Numbered from the stretch's first letter, positions 43,836-51,234 are shown. The stretch: DNA of 64,000 nt from Streptomyces sp. CB01635 (GCF_002803065.1 NZ_NNBL01000015.1:124001-188000); one strand, 5' to 3'. Notes: a model not told the origin generated them from the sequence alone. Program-made: numbers and translations.

Positions 43836-43857
43836 GGCCCCCGCCGAAGCAGGGGCC
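43836..43857. terminator. Terminator between the unknown gene and the mycoredoxin gene
   Basis: GGCCCC/GGGGCC stem (43836-43841 and 43852-43857) with a 10-nt loop, between converging genes. Confidence 0.55.
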
Positions 43858-43877
43858 AGTCTGTACGGACGGAGCGA

Positions 43878-44141
43878 TCAGGCGGCGCCGCCCAGCGCCT
43901 GCTTGACCTGGGCAAGGCTCGGGTTCGTCATGATGACCTCGACCCCACCATTCGCGGGAACGACCTGAACGGTCGGAACCGTCTGGTTTCCGCCGTTCGC
44001 CTTCTCGACGAACGCCGCAGAATCCGGGTCCTGCTCGATGTTGACCTCGTTGTACTCGATGCCCTCGCGGTCCATCTGGCCCTTCAGCCGACGGCAGTAG
44101 CCGCACCACGTCGTGCTGTACATCGTCACAGTCCCCGGCAT
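43878..44141 (-). CDS. mrx1: Mycoredoxin (glutaredoxin-like, mycothiol-dependent)
   Basis: An 87-residue glutaredoxin-fold protein with the active site WCGYC (Cys13, Cys16), a cis-Pro loop QTVPTVQV and a closing helix. It matches actinobacterial mycoredoxin-1, which reduces mycothiol-mixed disulfides. The M. tuberculosis counterpart Rv3198A lies next to uvrD2, as here. ATG 44141 is chosen: the GAAGGAGC Shine-Dalgarno is 10 nt away, while ATG 44150 lies right against it. A SigR-type promoter precedes it, matching its role in thiol stress. It is divergent from uvrD2. Confidence 0.88.
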   Translation of the reverse strand: MPGTVTMYSTTWCGYCRRLKGQMDREGIEYNEVNIEQDPDSAAFVEKANGGNQTVPTVQVVPANGGVEVIMTNPSLAQVKQALGGAA

Positions 44142-44189
44142 GTTCCTCATGCTCCTTCACGGCTCGGAATGCTTGTTCGCAATGAGTCG

Positions 44190-44216
44190 AACGTACGTGA
44201 CCCGGCCACCATTCCC
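44190..44216 (-). promoter_or_regulatory. SigR-type promoter of the mycoredoxin gene
   Basis: Minus strand: GGGAAT (44216-44211), 18-nt spacer, GTTCG (44192 downward). This equals the SigR consensus. The leader to the ATG is about 45 nt. Confidence 0.72.
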
Positions 44217-44310
44217 GCCCCCGCCCGAGCACCCACCACCGCCCACGCATGACGTCCACCACACCCGCAGACGTGACACGCGCCGCATTAATACGACTGC
44301 ACCCGCCCCC

Positions 44311-44319
44311 TGTGGACAA
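44311..44319. promoter_or_regulatory. DnaA box upstream of uvrD2
   Basis: TGTGGACAA equals TTGTCCACA on the other strand, the preferred Streptomyces DnaA-box sequence, 41 nt before the uvrD2 start. A functional role is not shown. Confidence 0.5.
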
Positions 44320-44359
44320 CGCGACGCACCCGCCCCCACCGACCTGGCAGCATGGCGGG

Positions 44360-46579
44360 GTGACAGCAGCAACGCACTCCACCCTCTTCCCGCAGGTTCC
44401 GGACACGGCCGACGCGGTGCTCGACGGGCTCGACCCCGAACAGCGCGCCGTCGCCACCGCCCTGCACGGACCGGTGTGCGTCCTCGCCGGCGCGGGCACA
44501 GGCAAGACCCGCGCCATCACCCACCGCATCGCCTACGGAGTCCGCTCGGGCATCCTCCAGCCCAACAGCATCCTCGCCGTCACCTTCACCAACCGCGCAG
44601 CAGGCGAAATGCGCGGCCGACTCCGCCACCTCGGCGCCGGCGGAGTCCAGGCCCGCACCTTCCACGCCGCCGCCCTGCGCCAGCTCCAGTTCTTCTGGCC
44701 CAAAGCAGTCGGTGGCGAACTCCCCCGCATCGTCGACCGCAAGATCCAGCTCGTCGCCGACGCGGCCGCCGCCTGCCGCATCCGCCTCGAGCGCGGCGAG
44801 CTCCGCGACGTCACGGCCGAAATCGAATGGTCGAAAGTCACCCAGACCGTCCCCGCCGACTACGCCGCAGCAGCCGCCAAAACCGGACGCCTCACCCCCC
44901 GCAACAACGCAGAGACCGCCCAGATCTACGCCACCTACGAAACGCTCAAGCGCGACCGCACCCTCATCGACTTCGAGGACGTCCTCCTGCTCACCGTCGG
45001 CATCCTCCAGGACCGCCACGACATCGCAGAACAGGTCCGCTCCCAGTACCAGCACTTCGTAGTCGACGAATACCAGGACGTCAGCCCCCTCCAGCAGCGA
45101 CTCCTCGACCTCTGGCTCGGCGACCGCGACAACCTCTGCGTCGTCGGCGACGCCAGCCAGACCATCTACTCCTTCACCGGCGCCACCCCCGACCACCTGC
45201 TCAACTTCCGCACCCGCCACCCCAGCGCCACCGTCGTCAAACTCGTGCGCGACTACCGCTCCACCCCCCAGGTCGTCCACCTCGCCAACACCCTCCTCTC
45301 CCACGCCAAAGGCCGAGCCGCCGAACACCGCCTCGACCTCATCTCCCAACGGGACCGAGGACCAGAACCCGCCTACACCGACTACGCCGACGAACCCACC
45401 GAAGCCGAAGGCACCGCCCGCCGCATCCGCACCCTCATCGACAACGGCGTCTCCGCCGGCGAAATCGCCATCCTCTTCCGCACCAACGGACAGTCCGAGA
45501 TCTACGAGCAAGCCCTCGCCGACGCAGGCATCCCCTACCAGCTACGCGGCGCAGAACGCTTCTTCGAGCGCGCGGAAGTACGCAAAGCAGGCCACGCCCT
45601 CCGCAGCGCCGCCCGCTTCGGAAACAACGACTCCCTCCTCGACGACGCCGTCGACCTGCCCTCCCAGGTCCGAGCCGTCCTCTCCGGCGAAGGCTGGACC
45701 AGCCAACCCCCCGACGGCTCCGGAGCCGTCCGCGAACGCTGGGAATCCCTCGCCGCCCTCGTACGCCTCGCCGAAGACTTCGCCCGCGCCAAACCCACCG
45801 CCACCCTCACCGACCTCGTCACCGAACTCGACGAACGCGCCGCGGCCCAACACGCACCCACCGTCGAAGGCATCACCCTCGCCTCCCTGCACGCCGCCAA
45901 GGGCCTCGAATGGGACGCCGTCTTCCTCGTCGGCCTCGCCGAAGGCATGATGCCGATCACCTACGCCAAGACCGACGAACAAATCGAGGAAGAACGACGC
46001 CTCCTCTACGTCGGCGTCACCCGGGCCCGCCACCACCTCAGCCTGTCCTGGGCCCTTTCCCGCTCACCCGGCGGCCGCCCCAACCGCCGCCCCAGCCGCT
46101 TCCTCGACGGCATCCGGCCAGGCACCTCAGGAGCCGCGGCCCGCAACACCAGCACCGGACAAGGCGGCATCGAACACGGCACACCATCGACGCCCCGCAC
46201 CACCACCGGACCCGTCCGACGCCGCACCGCCCGAACCGTCGCCCGCTGCCACGTCTGCGGACGCACCCTCACCGACGCCGGCGAGATGAAACTCATGCGC
46301 TGCGAGGACTGCCCCTCCGACATGGACGAGGGCCTCCACGAGCGACTCCGCGACTGGCGCGCCGACCAGGCACAACAGCTCGGACAGCCCGCCTTCTGCG
46401 TCTTCACCGACAAGACCCTCATCGCCATCGCCGAAGCCATGCCCGAAGACGCGGCCCAACTCGCCCGCATCCCCGGCGTCGGCATGCGCAAGCTCAACCG
46501 GTTCGGCACCGACGTGCTCACCATCTGCGCAGGTGGGGCCCCGGATGAGGGCGTTGGAGGAGTCGACGAGGACGACTGA
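44360..46579 (+). CDS. uvrD2: ATP-dependent DNA helicase UvrD2
   Basis: A 739-residue superfamily 1A helicase. Motifs: GAGTGKT (44-50), TFTNRAAGEM, DEYQDVSPLQ, GDASQTIYSFTGA, and LHAAKGLEWDAVF. A four-Cys zinc motif (CHVCGRTL...RCEDCP, about 630-652) and an HRDC domain (about 660-730, ending IPGVGMRKLNRFGTDVL) mark it as UvrD2, the essential mycobacterial paralog. GTG 44360 is preferred; an in-frame ATG at 44249 would add 37 residues. It sits between the SigR-type mycoredoxin gene and the wblC locus. Its natural role is DNA repair or replication-fork maintenance. Confidence 0.92.
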   Translation: MTAATHSTLFPQVPDTADAVLDGLDPEQRAVATALHGPVCVLAGAGTGKTRAITHRIAYGVRSGILQPNSILAVTFTNRAAGEMRGRLRHLGAGGVQARTFHAAALRQLQFFWPKAVGGELPRIVDRKIQLVADAAAACRIRLERGELRDVTAEIEWSKVTQTVPADYAAAAAKTGRLTPRNNAETAQIYATYETLKRDRTLIDFEDVLLLTVGILQDRHDIAEQVRSQYQHFVVDEYQDVSPLQQRLLDLWLGDRDNLCVVGDASQTIYSFTGATPDHLLNFRTRHPSATVVKLVRDYRSTPQVVHLANTLLSHAKGRAAEHRLDLISQRDRGPEPAYTDYADEPTEAEGTARRIRTLIDNGVSAGEIAILFRTNGQSEIYEQALADAGIPYQLRGAERFFERAEVRKAGHALRSAARFGNNDSLLDDAVDLPSQVRAVLSGEGWTSQPPDGSGAVRERWESLAALVRLAEDFARAKPTATLTDLVTELDERAAAQHAPTVEGITLASLHAAKGLEWDAVFLVGLAEGMMPITYAKTDEQIEEERRLLYVGVTRARHHLSLSWALSRSPGGRPNRRPSRFLDGIRPGTSGAAARNTSTGQGGIEHGTPSTPRTTTGPVRRRTARTVARCHVCGRTLTDAGEMKLMRCEDCPSDMDEGLHERLRDWRADQAQQLGQPAFCVFTDKTLIAIAEAMPEDAAQLARIPGVGMRKLNRFGTDVLTICAGGAPDEGVGGVDEDD

Positions 46580-46580
46580 T

Positions 46581-46606
46581 GCAAACTCGTCGAAAAAATA
46601 GTTTGC
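46581..46606. repeat. Inverted repeat over the wblC promoter
   Basis: GCAAACT (46581-46587) and AGTTTGC (46600-46606), a perfect 7-bp inverted repeat separated by 12 nt. It surrounds the AT-rich block and ends inside the -35. It may be a regulatory dyad or a binding site; no protein is assigned. Confidence 0.5.
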
Positions 46607-46632
46607 GCATGCCCCAGCAATCCCCATAGGTT
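46593..46632 (+). promoter_or_regulatory. WblC-type promoter of the wblC locus
   Basis: An AT-rich tract AAAAAATA (46593-46600), -35 TTGCGC (46603-46608), 18-nt spacer and -10 TAGGTT (46627-46632). AT-rich sequence just upstream of the -35 is the known feature of WhiB7/WblC-activated promoters, so the gene probably activates itself. The predicted start is near 46639, about 600 nt ahead of wblC, in line with a long regulatory leader. Confidence 0.65.
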
Positions 46633-46742
46633 CTTAAGCACGGGAACAGCGCCTCTTCTCCGAGGCCCTGGTTCCGTGCTGTACTAAAGCCGTCGGACCG
46701 GTTCACCCCGGTCCCAGAGACGCCGAGAGGAGGCGAATTCCA

Positions 46743-47066
46743 GTGATCAGCATCAACGCCAGCTTCATCAGCACCGCCAAAATGACCGATCGCTCGGTCG
46801 TCGCTTCCTGCCTGCTCGGTTTCTCGAACCTGGGCACCGGTGCGTCCGGCATTCCCGCCGCCCGTCCGGAGTCCTTCCTGTCTCTCGCCGACCTTCCCGT
46901 CCGCGAGAGCAATGAGCGACCGACCAAGGCACCGGAAGCAGTAGCAACGGCACAGGCCCAGGCCTATGCCTTTGCGGCGGCCGGTGCCGGATCCCGGAAG
47001 CAGACGACGCACCACCACACGATGTGGGCCTTCCGTGGGCTCGAACCCTGGAGTGATCCAGCCTGA
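46743..47066 (+). CDS. Upstream ORF of the wblC leader
   Basis: GTG 46743 with a strong AGAGGAGGCG Shine-Dalgarno. It codes for 107 residues (MISINASFISTAKMTDRS at the start, a His-rich stretch near the end). There is no domain I recognise. Its TGA (47064-47066) falls inside a small hairpin and 24 nt before the attenuator stem, so ribosome position on this frame can decide how the leader folds. I recall work showing uORF-mediated attenuation of wblC in S. coelicolor. A regulatory role is thus more likely than a protein function. Confidence 0.65.
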   Translation: MISINASFISTAKMTDRSVVASCLLGFSNLGTGASGIPAARPESFLSLADLPVRESNERPTKAPEAVATAQAQAYAFAAAGAGSRKQTTHHHTMWAFRGLEPWSDPA

Positions 47067-47132
47067 TCCTCGATCAGGCCGGCGCCTTCAGGGCCGCGGA
47101 ACCCCACCCGGGATCCGCGGCCCTTCTGTTTT
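47061..47132 (+). promoter_or_regulatory. Attenuator (terminator) in the wblC leader
   Basis: Two nested elements: a small hairpin GCCTGATC/GATCAGGC (47061-47068 and 47072-47079) containing the uORF stop codon, then an intrinsic terminator. The terminator stem is AGGGCCGCGGA/TCCGCGGCCCT (47090-47100 and 47114-47124) followed by TTCTGTTTT. Under normal translation the terminator should form; stalling on the uORF by ribosome-targeting antibiotics would favour read-through to wblC. The folding choice is inferred. Confidence 0.7.
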
Positions 47133-47238
47133 GCCCGCACGGGACAACAGAACGAAGGGGCCTCGGGAACAAGAAAAGACCCGGTACCACCGCCACCCGG
47201 CCCACAGGCCGGAACGACCAGACGAGGAAGACAACACC

Positions 47239-47607
47239 GTGCAACTCGAAGCGCACGCCCCGTCAGTACCGCCTTCAGACACTCTCCCCCCGCCCGGTCT
47301 CACGGAGGACCCCACCTTGAACCCCCTGACTGCGCTCACCGCGCTCGACGACGCCATCGAGAGCCTCGGCGTACCCGTCCCCTGCCGTGCCTACGACCCC
47401 GAGGTCTTCTTCGCGGAGTCGCCGGCGGACGTCGAGTACGCCAAGTCCCTCTGCCGCACCTGCCCGCTCGTCGAGGCCTGCCTCGCCGGCGCCAAGGAGC
47501 GGCGCGAGCCCTGGGGCGTCTGGGGCGGCGAGCTGTTCGTCCAGGGCGTCGTCGTAGCCCGGAAGCGGCCGCGTGGCCGCCCGCGCAAGAACCCGGTCGC
47601 GGCATGA
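47239..47607 (+). CDS. wblC: WblC/WhiB7 antibiotic-stress transcription factor
   Basis: A 122-residue WhiB-family regulator. Four cysteines bind a [4Fe-4S] cluster: Cys49, Cys72, Cys75, Cys81 (C-x22-C-x2-C-x5-C). The EPWGVWGG turn (90-97) contacts the main sigma factor, and the C-terminal RGRPRK (112-117) is the AT-hook that defines WhiB7. It activates resistance genes upon ribosome-targeting antibiotics. The GTG at 47239 follows GAGGAAG with 8-nt spacing. The stop overlaps the next small gene by ATGA. Controlled by its own type of promoter, the uORF and the terminator upstream. Confidence 0.95.
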   Translation: MQLEAHAPSVPPSDTLPPPGLTEDPTLNPLTALTALDDAIESLGVPVPCRAYDPEVFFAESPADVEYAKSLCRTCPLVEACLAGAKERREPWGVWGGELFVQGVVVARKRPRGRPRKNPVAA

Positions 47608-47927
47608 ACGCACGAGGAACGATCGACCGCCCCCTGACGCACGACCCCCAGAAGCAGGCCCCGATGAAGCCGTCCACCAGCGAGCCCACCGGCTCTGCGA
47701 CCCCAGACTTCACCACCACCGACGCGAACGACTCGCGCCAGAACAGGACCCGAGAGATGCAACTCATCCCAGAAGCGCTGGCTCGTGCGCATATGCACGA
47801 GCGGCTGCGCTCCACCGAGGCCGAACGCCGCGCACTGCGCCTGGCAACGGCCCGCCGGATGCAGCGCCGCGCCGAGCGCGCATCACTGCGCGCCCGCCGC
47901 GCGCTCGCCATGGCGGTCATGCAGTGA
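47604..47927 (+). CDS. Small basic protein coupled to wblC
   Basis: A 107-residue protein. The first half is Thr/Pro/Asp-rich and probably disordered; the second half is an Arg-rich helix (AHMHERLRSTEAERRALR, then RRMQRRAERASLRARRALAMA). The ATG at 47604 overlaps the wblC stop (ATGA), so it is translated with the regulator. The basic helix could bind RNA, DNA or an acidic partner. I recall an unnamed gene of this kind after wblC in Streptomyces. Function unknown. Confidence 0.65.
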   Translation: MNARGTIDRPLTHDPQKQAPMKPSTSEPTGSATPDFTTTDANDSRQNRTREMQLIPEALARAHMHERLRSTEAERRALRLATARRMQRRAERASLRARRALAMAVMQ

Positions 47928-47933
47928 CCCACC

Positions 47934-47970
47934 CCGCGGGGGCCGATCCACAACGGACCGGCCCCCGCGG
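47934..47970 (+). terminator. Terminator of the wblC operon
   Basis: A perfect 12-bp stem: 47934-47945 (CCGCGGGGGCCG) pairs with 47959-47970, loop 13 nt, directly after the small gene. Confidence 0.65.
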
Positions 47971-48013
47971 TGCGTTGCCCCACAGCCTCGGAAGACGGAG
48001 CTATCGTCACCAC

Positions 48014-48223
48014 GTGACGTCTCTTCCCGACGGCGACTCAGCGCAGCGACCCGAGCCCGAACCCGGCACCATCGTGTGCGCCCTCTGCGGCACCACCGCC
48101 CAGGGCGCCCCGCCGACCTGGACCTACTCAGTGGAGAACGGGACCGGCCGGCATTACTGCGACCGTTGCGCCCGGGAGAACCTGAGGGCTATTGAGGGGC
48201 GGCTGGACTCGGAGTGGTGGTGA
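48014..48223 (+). CDS. Small zinc-ribbon protein
   Basis: A 69-residue protein with two Cys pairs, CALCG and YCDRC, spaced 25 residues apart and able to bind one zinc ion, followed by a short helix ENLRAIEGRL. GTG 48014 is the only plausible start; a longer frame exists but has no ribosome site. The gene is monocistronic between the wblC terminator and the C-rich tract. It is common in Streptomyces with unknown role. Confidence 0.62.
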   Translation: MTSLPDGDSAQRPEPEPGTIVCALCGTTAQGAPPTWTYSVENGTGRHYCDRCARENLRAIEGRLDSEWW

Positions 48224-48251
48224 GCTTCGGCGGAACATTCCTTGGGGGCTT

Positions 48252-48281
48252 CCCTCCCCCCGCCCCCTCCCCCCCGCCCCC
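48252..48281 (-). other. C-rich tract, G-quadruplex-capable on the minus strand
   Basis: Thirty nt of almost pure C on the plus strand, interrupted by T, G, T, G. Read on the minus strand it is G5-C-G7-A-G5-C-G6-A-G3, which satisfies the G-quadruplex rule several times over. It lies between convergent genes, just past the stop of the ABC1 kinase gene, so it would appear in that mRNA 3' end and could act as a transcription or decay block. Confidence 0.6.
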
Positions 48282-48290
48282 AGTTTTTGA

Positions 48291-49793
48291 TCACGCCTCA
48301 GCAGCCGAGACGCCCTCGCTTGTCCCCGCGCTCGCCGCTGCTTCGGCACTTATGTCCTCGACCGCGCCGACGGCCGAGCCCTCGACCGCGCCGACGGCCG
48401 AGCCCTCGACCGCGCCGACGGCCGGGCCCACGACCGCTCCGCCTGCCGCGTCGTCAACCGGTTCCTCGTCCTCCGCCAGGAATCCCGGTAGCCACCTCTC
48501 GAGTTCGTCCCGTAGCCGTACCGTCGCGCCGAGTTGGCACAGGACTCCGATGGTGCTGAGGGTCACGCGATGTATCAGGAGGTAGGAGGGCGGCAGGTTC
48601 AGTTGCTTGCCGAGCTGGTGGGCGGGGGAGCGCAGATCGGCGATGCGTGCGGCCTGGCTGCGCATCCAGCCGCGCGTGAAGGTGAACTCGTCGACCAGGG
48701 CCGGCTCGATGATCGGCAACAGGTACTCGAGCACCGCGTCGGGTTCGAGGTCGATCGTCTCCTTGACGAAACCCTCTGTGCGTAGCAGTTCGTAGACAGC
48801 TTCCGCGTTGCCCGCCAGGGTCATGCGCAGTGAGGTGCCGATGGTTTCGGGGAGGCCGCCGGGGAGCCGGTCCACGGTGCCGAAGTCGAGGACTCCGAGT
48901 CGCCAGTCGTTCTTTTCGTCGGGCAGCAGCCTGAAGTTTCCAGGGTGCGGATCGGCGTGGAGCAGGCTGGTGCGGGACGGGCCGGAGAACAGGAAGCGGG
49001 CGAGAAGCTGTCCTGCCCGGTTCCGTTGTTCGTCGGTGCCGTCGATGATCACCTCGGAGAGCGGTGTTCCGTCTATCCATTCGGTGATGAGGACCTGGTC
49101 GCACTGGTGCACCACGTCGGGTACGTGCACATCGGGATCGTCGGCGAACTCTTCGGCGCAAGCCCGCTGGGCCTGTGCCTCCAGCCCGTAGTCGAGTTCC
49201 TCGGACACCCGGTCGCGCAGTTCCGTGATGAGCGGCTTGATGTCCATGCCGGGGATCAGGGGGCCGAGGAGGCGGGCGAAGCGGCCGAGTTGGTTCAGGT
49301 CGGAAAGCAGGGCCTCGCCGGCTCCCGGGTACTGCACCTTGACGGCGACCTCGCGGCCGTCGTGCCAGATGGCGCGGTGGACCTGCCCTATCGATGCTGC
49401 TGCCGCGGGCTTGTCCTCGAACTCCAGGAAGTTTTCCCGCCATTCGTCGCCGAGCCGTTCCGCGAGGACGGCGTGGACCGTCCTGGTGGGCATTGGGGGC
49501 GCCGCTTCCTGGAGTTTGGTCAGAGCGGCGCGGTACGGGCCTGCGACCTCCTCGGGGAGGGCGGATTCGAAGACGGACATGGCCTGCCCGAACTTCATGG
49601 CTCCGCCTTTGAGCTCACCGAGAACCTTGAAGAGCTGGTCCGCCGTGCGCTGTTGCAGTTCCCGCCCGACGATCTCGGCCGACTTCCCGCCGATGCGTTT
49701 GCCGAGGCCCCAGGTCGCGCGCCCGGCGAAGCCGAGTGGCAGCGCGGCCAGTTTGGCAGTACGGGTTACCGCCTTCCGGGGAAGATCAGACAT
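48291..49793 (-). CDS. ABC1/AarF-UbiB-family atypical kinase
   Basis: A 500-residue protein of the UbiB/ADCK group. It has the KFGQ signature (67-70), the Ala-rich nucleotide loop AAAASIGQVH (130-139), Lys152, HADPHPGNF (279-287) and LDFG (302-305). The members are unusual ATPases linked to lipid-quinone metabolism. The M. tuberculosis neighbour Rv3197 is in the WhiB7 regulon and I recall it being linked to macrolide tolerance, fitting its position opposite wblC. The C-terminal tail has 8-residue V-G-A-V-E-G-S-A repeats. ATG 49793 is preferred over 49805, with GGAGGGG upstream. Confidence 0.88.
   Translation of the reverse strand: MSDLPRKAVTRTAKLAALPLGFAGRATWGLGKRIGGKSAEIVGRELQQRTADQLFKVLGELKGGAMKFGQAMSVFESALPEEVAGPYRAALTKLQEAAPPMPTRTVHAVLAERLGDEWRENFLEFEDKPAAAASIGQVHRAIWHDGREVAVKVQYPGAGEALLSDLNQLGRFARLLGPLIPGMDIKPLITELRDRVSEELDYGLEAQAQRACAEEFADDPDVHVPDVVHQCDQVLITEWIDGTPLSEVIIDGTDEQRNRAGQLLARFLFSGPSRTSLLHADPHPGNFRLLPDEKNDWRLGVLDFGTVDRLPGGLPETIGTSLRMTLAGNAEAVYELLRTEGFVKETIDLEPDAVLEYLLPIIEPALVDEFTFTRGWMRSQAARIADLRSPAHQLGKQLNLPPSYLLIHRVTLSTIGVLCQLGATVRLRDELERWLPGFLAEDEEPVDDAAGGAVVGPAVGAVEGSAVGAVEGSAVGAVEDISAEAAASAGTSEGVSAAEA
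48357..48428. repeat. 24-bp tandem repeats in the ABC1 kinase gene
   Basis: Three 24-bp units (48357-48380, 48381-48404, 48405-48428). Units 1 and 2 are identical and the third has one difference. They encode 8-residue repeats in the disordered tail of the kinase. Confidence 0.85.
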
Positions 49794-49834
49794 GCGCCCC
49801 TCCAAGTCCCAGCCTGCCGTGCCGCCAGTGGCGG

Positions 49835-51052
49835 TTACCTGGCCATTGTGTCGTGCTGCTCTCCGCCCTCGGAGGTCTGCTCCCCCTTACTTCTCTGACC
49901 TGCTCCGCATGAGCAGTCCGGATGTGCCCATACCGGGCGGGCGTGCCAGTCGAGTCCCGGAGCCGATGCCTCCCAGCGGGCGCCGGTGCTGGACGGCAGT
50001 TCGCCGTCGAGGAAGGCCAGCGCGTGTGCTGCCGTGAGTCCGGCGACGGCCGTGGCGAGAGCCAGGTCGCATGCGGGTACCTGGAGTTGACGTCCGGAAC
50101 GCCATTGAGCGAGCAGTCGGGGCCAGGTGGGGTCGCGGTCGGTGCGGTCCAGCGACAGGCAGCCGGCGCAGGCGGTGCCGCCGGGCAGCACCAGGGGGCC
50201 GACGACTCCGGTGGCCTCGACCACTCCGGCGTAGAGGTGGGGCGTGCCCGAGGCGATGAGTTCTTCGGCGGCCAGAGGGTCGGGGGTGTGGGGGGACAGG
50301 CCGTCGCGTGGGGCGATGATCACGAGGGAGAGGGCAGGTTCCTCGGCTGAGGGCGGGGCTTGGACCTCTGACGGGGCTTGGGGCTGGGCTTGGGATTGAG
50401 GTGGGCCGGAGCGGCGGTCGGGGCGGGGTGGGCGATCGGGTGCGGCCTTGCGTGCGGCTCGATACGCGGCCGTGTCTCGGCGTTCTCCGACGGATTCGAC
50501 GGGGAGTCCGCCCGGGGCCACGTCCCACGGTTCGACAATGCCTCCGTCGCGCACATCGACGTGGCCGACGCCTGCGGCGGACAGGACGGACGCGATGACC
50601 GTGCCGACGCGGCCGGTTCCCCGGACCTGGACGCGCATGCTGCGGCGGGCCGCCAATTTCCTTGCCCCTGCGGCTGGTTCAGGGGAGAGGATCGTGAGGG
50701 CTGCCAGGTCGGGGCGGAGTCGGTCGAGGACTGCTTGGCGCTTGCGGAGCGCGTCGAAGGCCGGGCCTCCGCCGGTGGCGTCGTCGAGGAGTCCGGCCCT
50801 CGTCAGCCGGTGGAGCAGGGCGTCGACATGGCCGTCGGGCAGTCCCATCCGGCGGCCTTCGTCGCGCAGCAGGGCCACGCCGCGGGTTCCGTCGAGGAGG
50901 GTGAGGAAGGTGCCGGTCGCGGTGTCGACCGGGCCGAGTACGACGGCGTGGGCGGCTGCCACGCCGAACTGGACGGTATTGAGGTCGCGCCAGCCGCGTC
51001 GCAGCGCAGGTTTCAGGATCGGATGCATGTCTGTCGGCGGTGAAGTGCCCAT
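49835..51052 (-). CDS. ThiF/E1-like adenylyltransferase homolog
   Basis: A 405-residue protein. Residues 1-125 form a winged-helix-like domain related to peptide-binding parts of RiPP cyclodehydratases (HAVVLGPVDTATGTFLTLLDG). From about 140 comes a ThiF-type Rossmann core with GTGRVG (145-150). Two zinc Cys pairs, CAGC (about 307-310) and CSC near 385, follow. A Gln/Pro-rich insert (about 210-235) breaks the core. It is similar to TOMM-type E1-like proteins, but no YcaO, precursor or Ubl gene lies nearby, so it may be an orphan or act on a distant substrate. ATG 51052 follows GGGGGAAC. Confidence 0.72.
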   Translation of the reverse strand: MGTSPPTDMHPILKPALRRGWRDLNTVQFGVAAAHAVVLGPVDTATGTFLTLLDGTRGVALLRDEGRRMGLPDGHVDALLHRLTRAGLLDDATGGGPAFDALRKRQAVLDRLRPDLAALTILSPEPAAGARKLAARRSMRVQVRGTGRVGTVIASVLSAAGVGHVDVRDGGIVEPWDVAPGGLPVESVGERRDTAAYRAARKAAPDRPPRPDRRSGPPQSQAQPQAPSEVQAPPSAEEPALSLVIIAPRDGLSPHTPDPLAAEELIASGTPHLYAGVVEATGVVGPLVLPGGTACAGCLSLDRTDRDPTWPRLLAQWRSGRQLQVPACDLALATAVAGLTAAHALAFLDGELPSSTGARWEASAPGLDWHARPVWAHPDCSCGAGQRSKGEQTSEGGEQHDTMAR

Positions 51053-51225
51053 CTGTTCCCCCGTGATGCTTGTGCTCTCGCTCTGGTGATCAAGCTGGCA
51101 AGTTGGCGATCAAGTTGATGACGTTGGCGAAGTCGGTGGCGTCGGTGACGTGACCGCGGGCCGGAATTCGGGTGGCTCGTCGGTCGATTGCCAGGATGCA
51201 CGGCGGGGGGAATCCGTGTGAAAAG

Positions 51226-51234
51226 TTATCCACA
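51226..51234 (+). promoter_or_regulatory. DnaA box between the ThiF and metallopeptidase genes
   Basis: TTATCCACA, the classical DnaA box, inside the AT-richer word AAAAGTTATCCACAGG. It sits in the divergent spacer, 105 nt before the metallopeptidase start and 174 nt from the ThiF-type start. Regulatory meaning is inferred. Confidence 0.45.

Noticed and set aside
44166..44193. GGAAT-N18 pattern on the plus strand as a uvrD2 SigR promoter
   Set aside because: The base triplet 18 nt downstream is GAA, not GTT, and no spacing of 16-19 gives a -10 match.
44249..44359. Longer UvrD2 start at ATG 44249
   Set aside because: The extra 37 residues are Pro/His-rich and include the DnaA box; the conserved protein begins at VTAATHSTLFP.
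48252..48281. C-rich tract as a phase-variable repeat controlling a gene
   Set aside because: It lies outside both coding frames and after both stop codons, so a length change would not switch a protein.
49835..51052. ThiF-like gene as a piece of a RiPP cluster
   Set aside because: No YcaO, precursor peptide, dehydrogenase or transporter is near; the call stays at an orphan E1-like protein.
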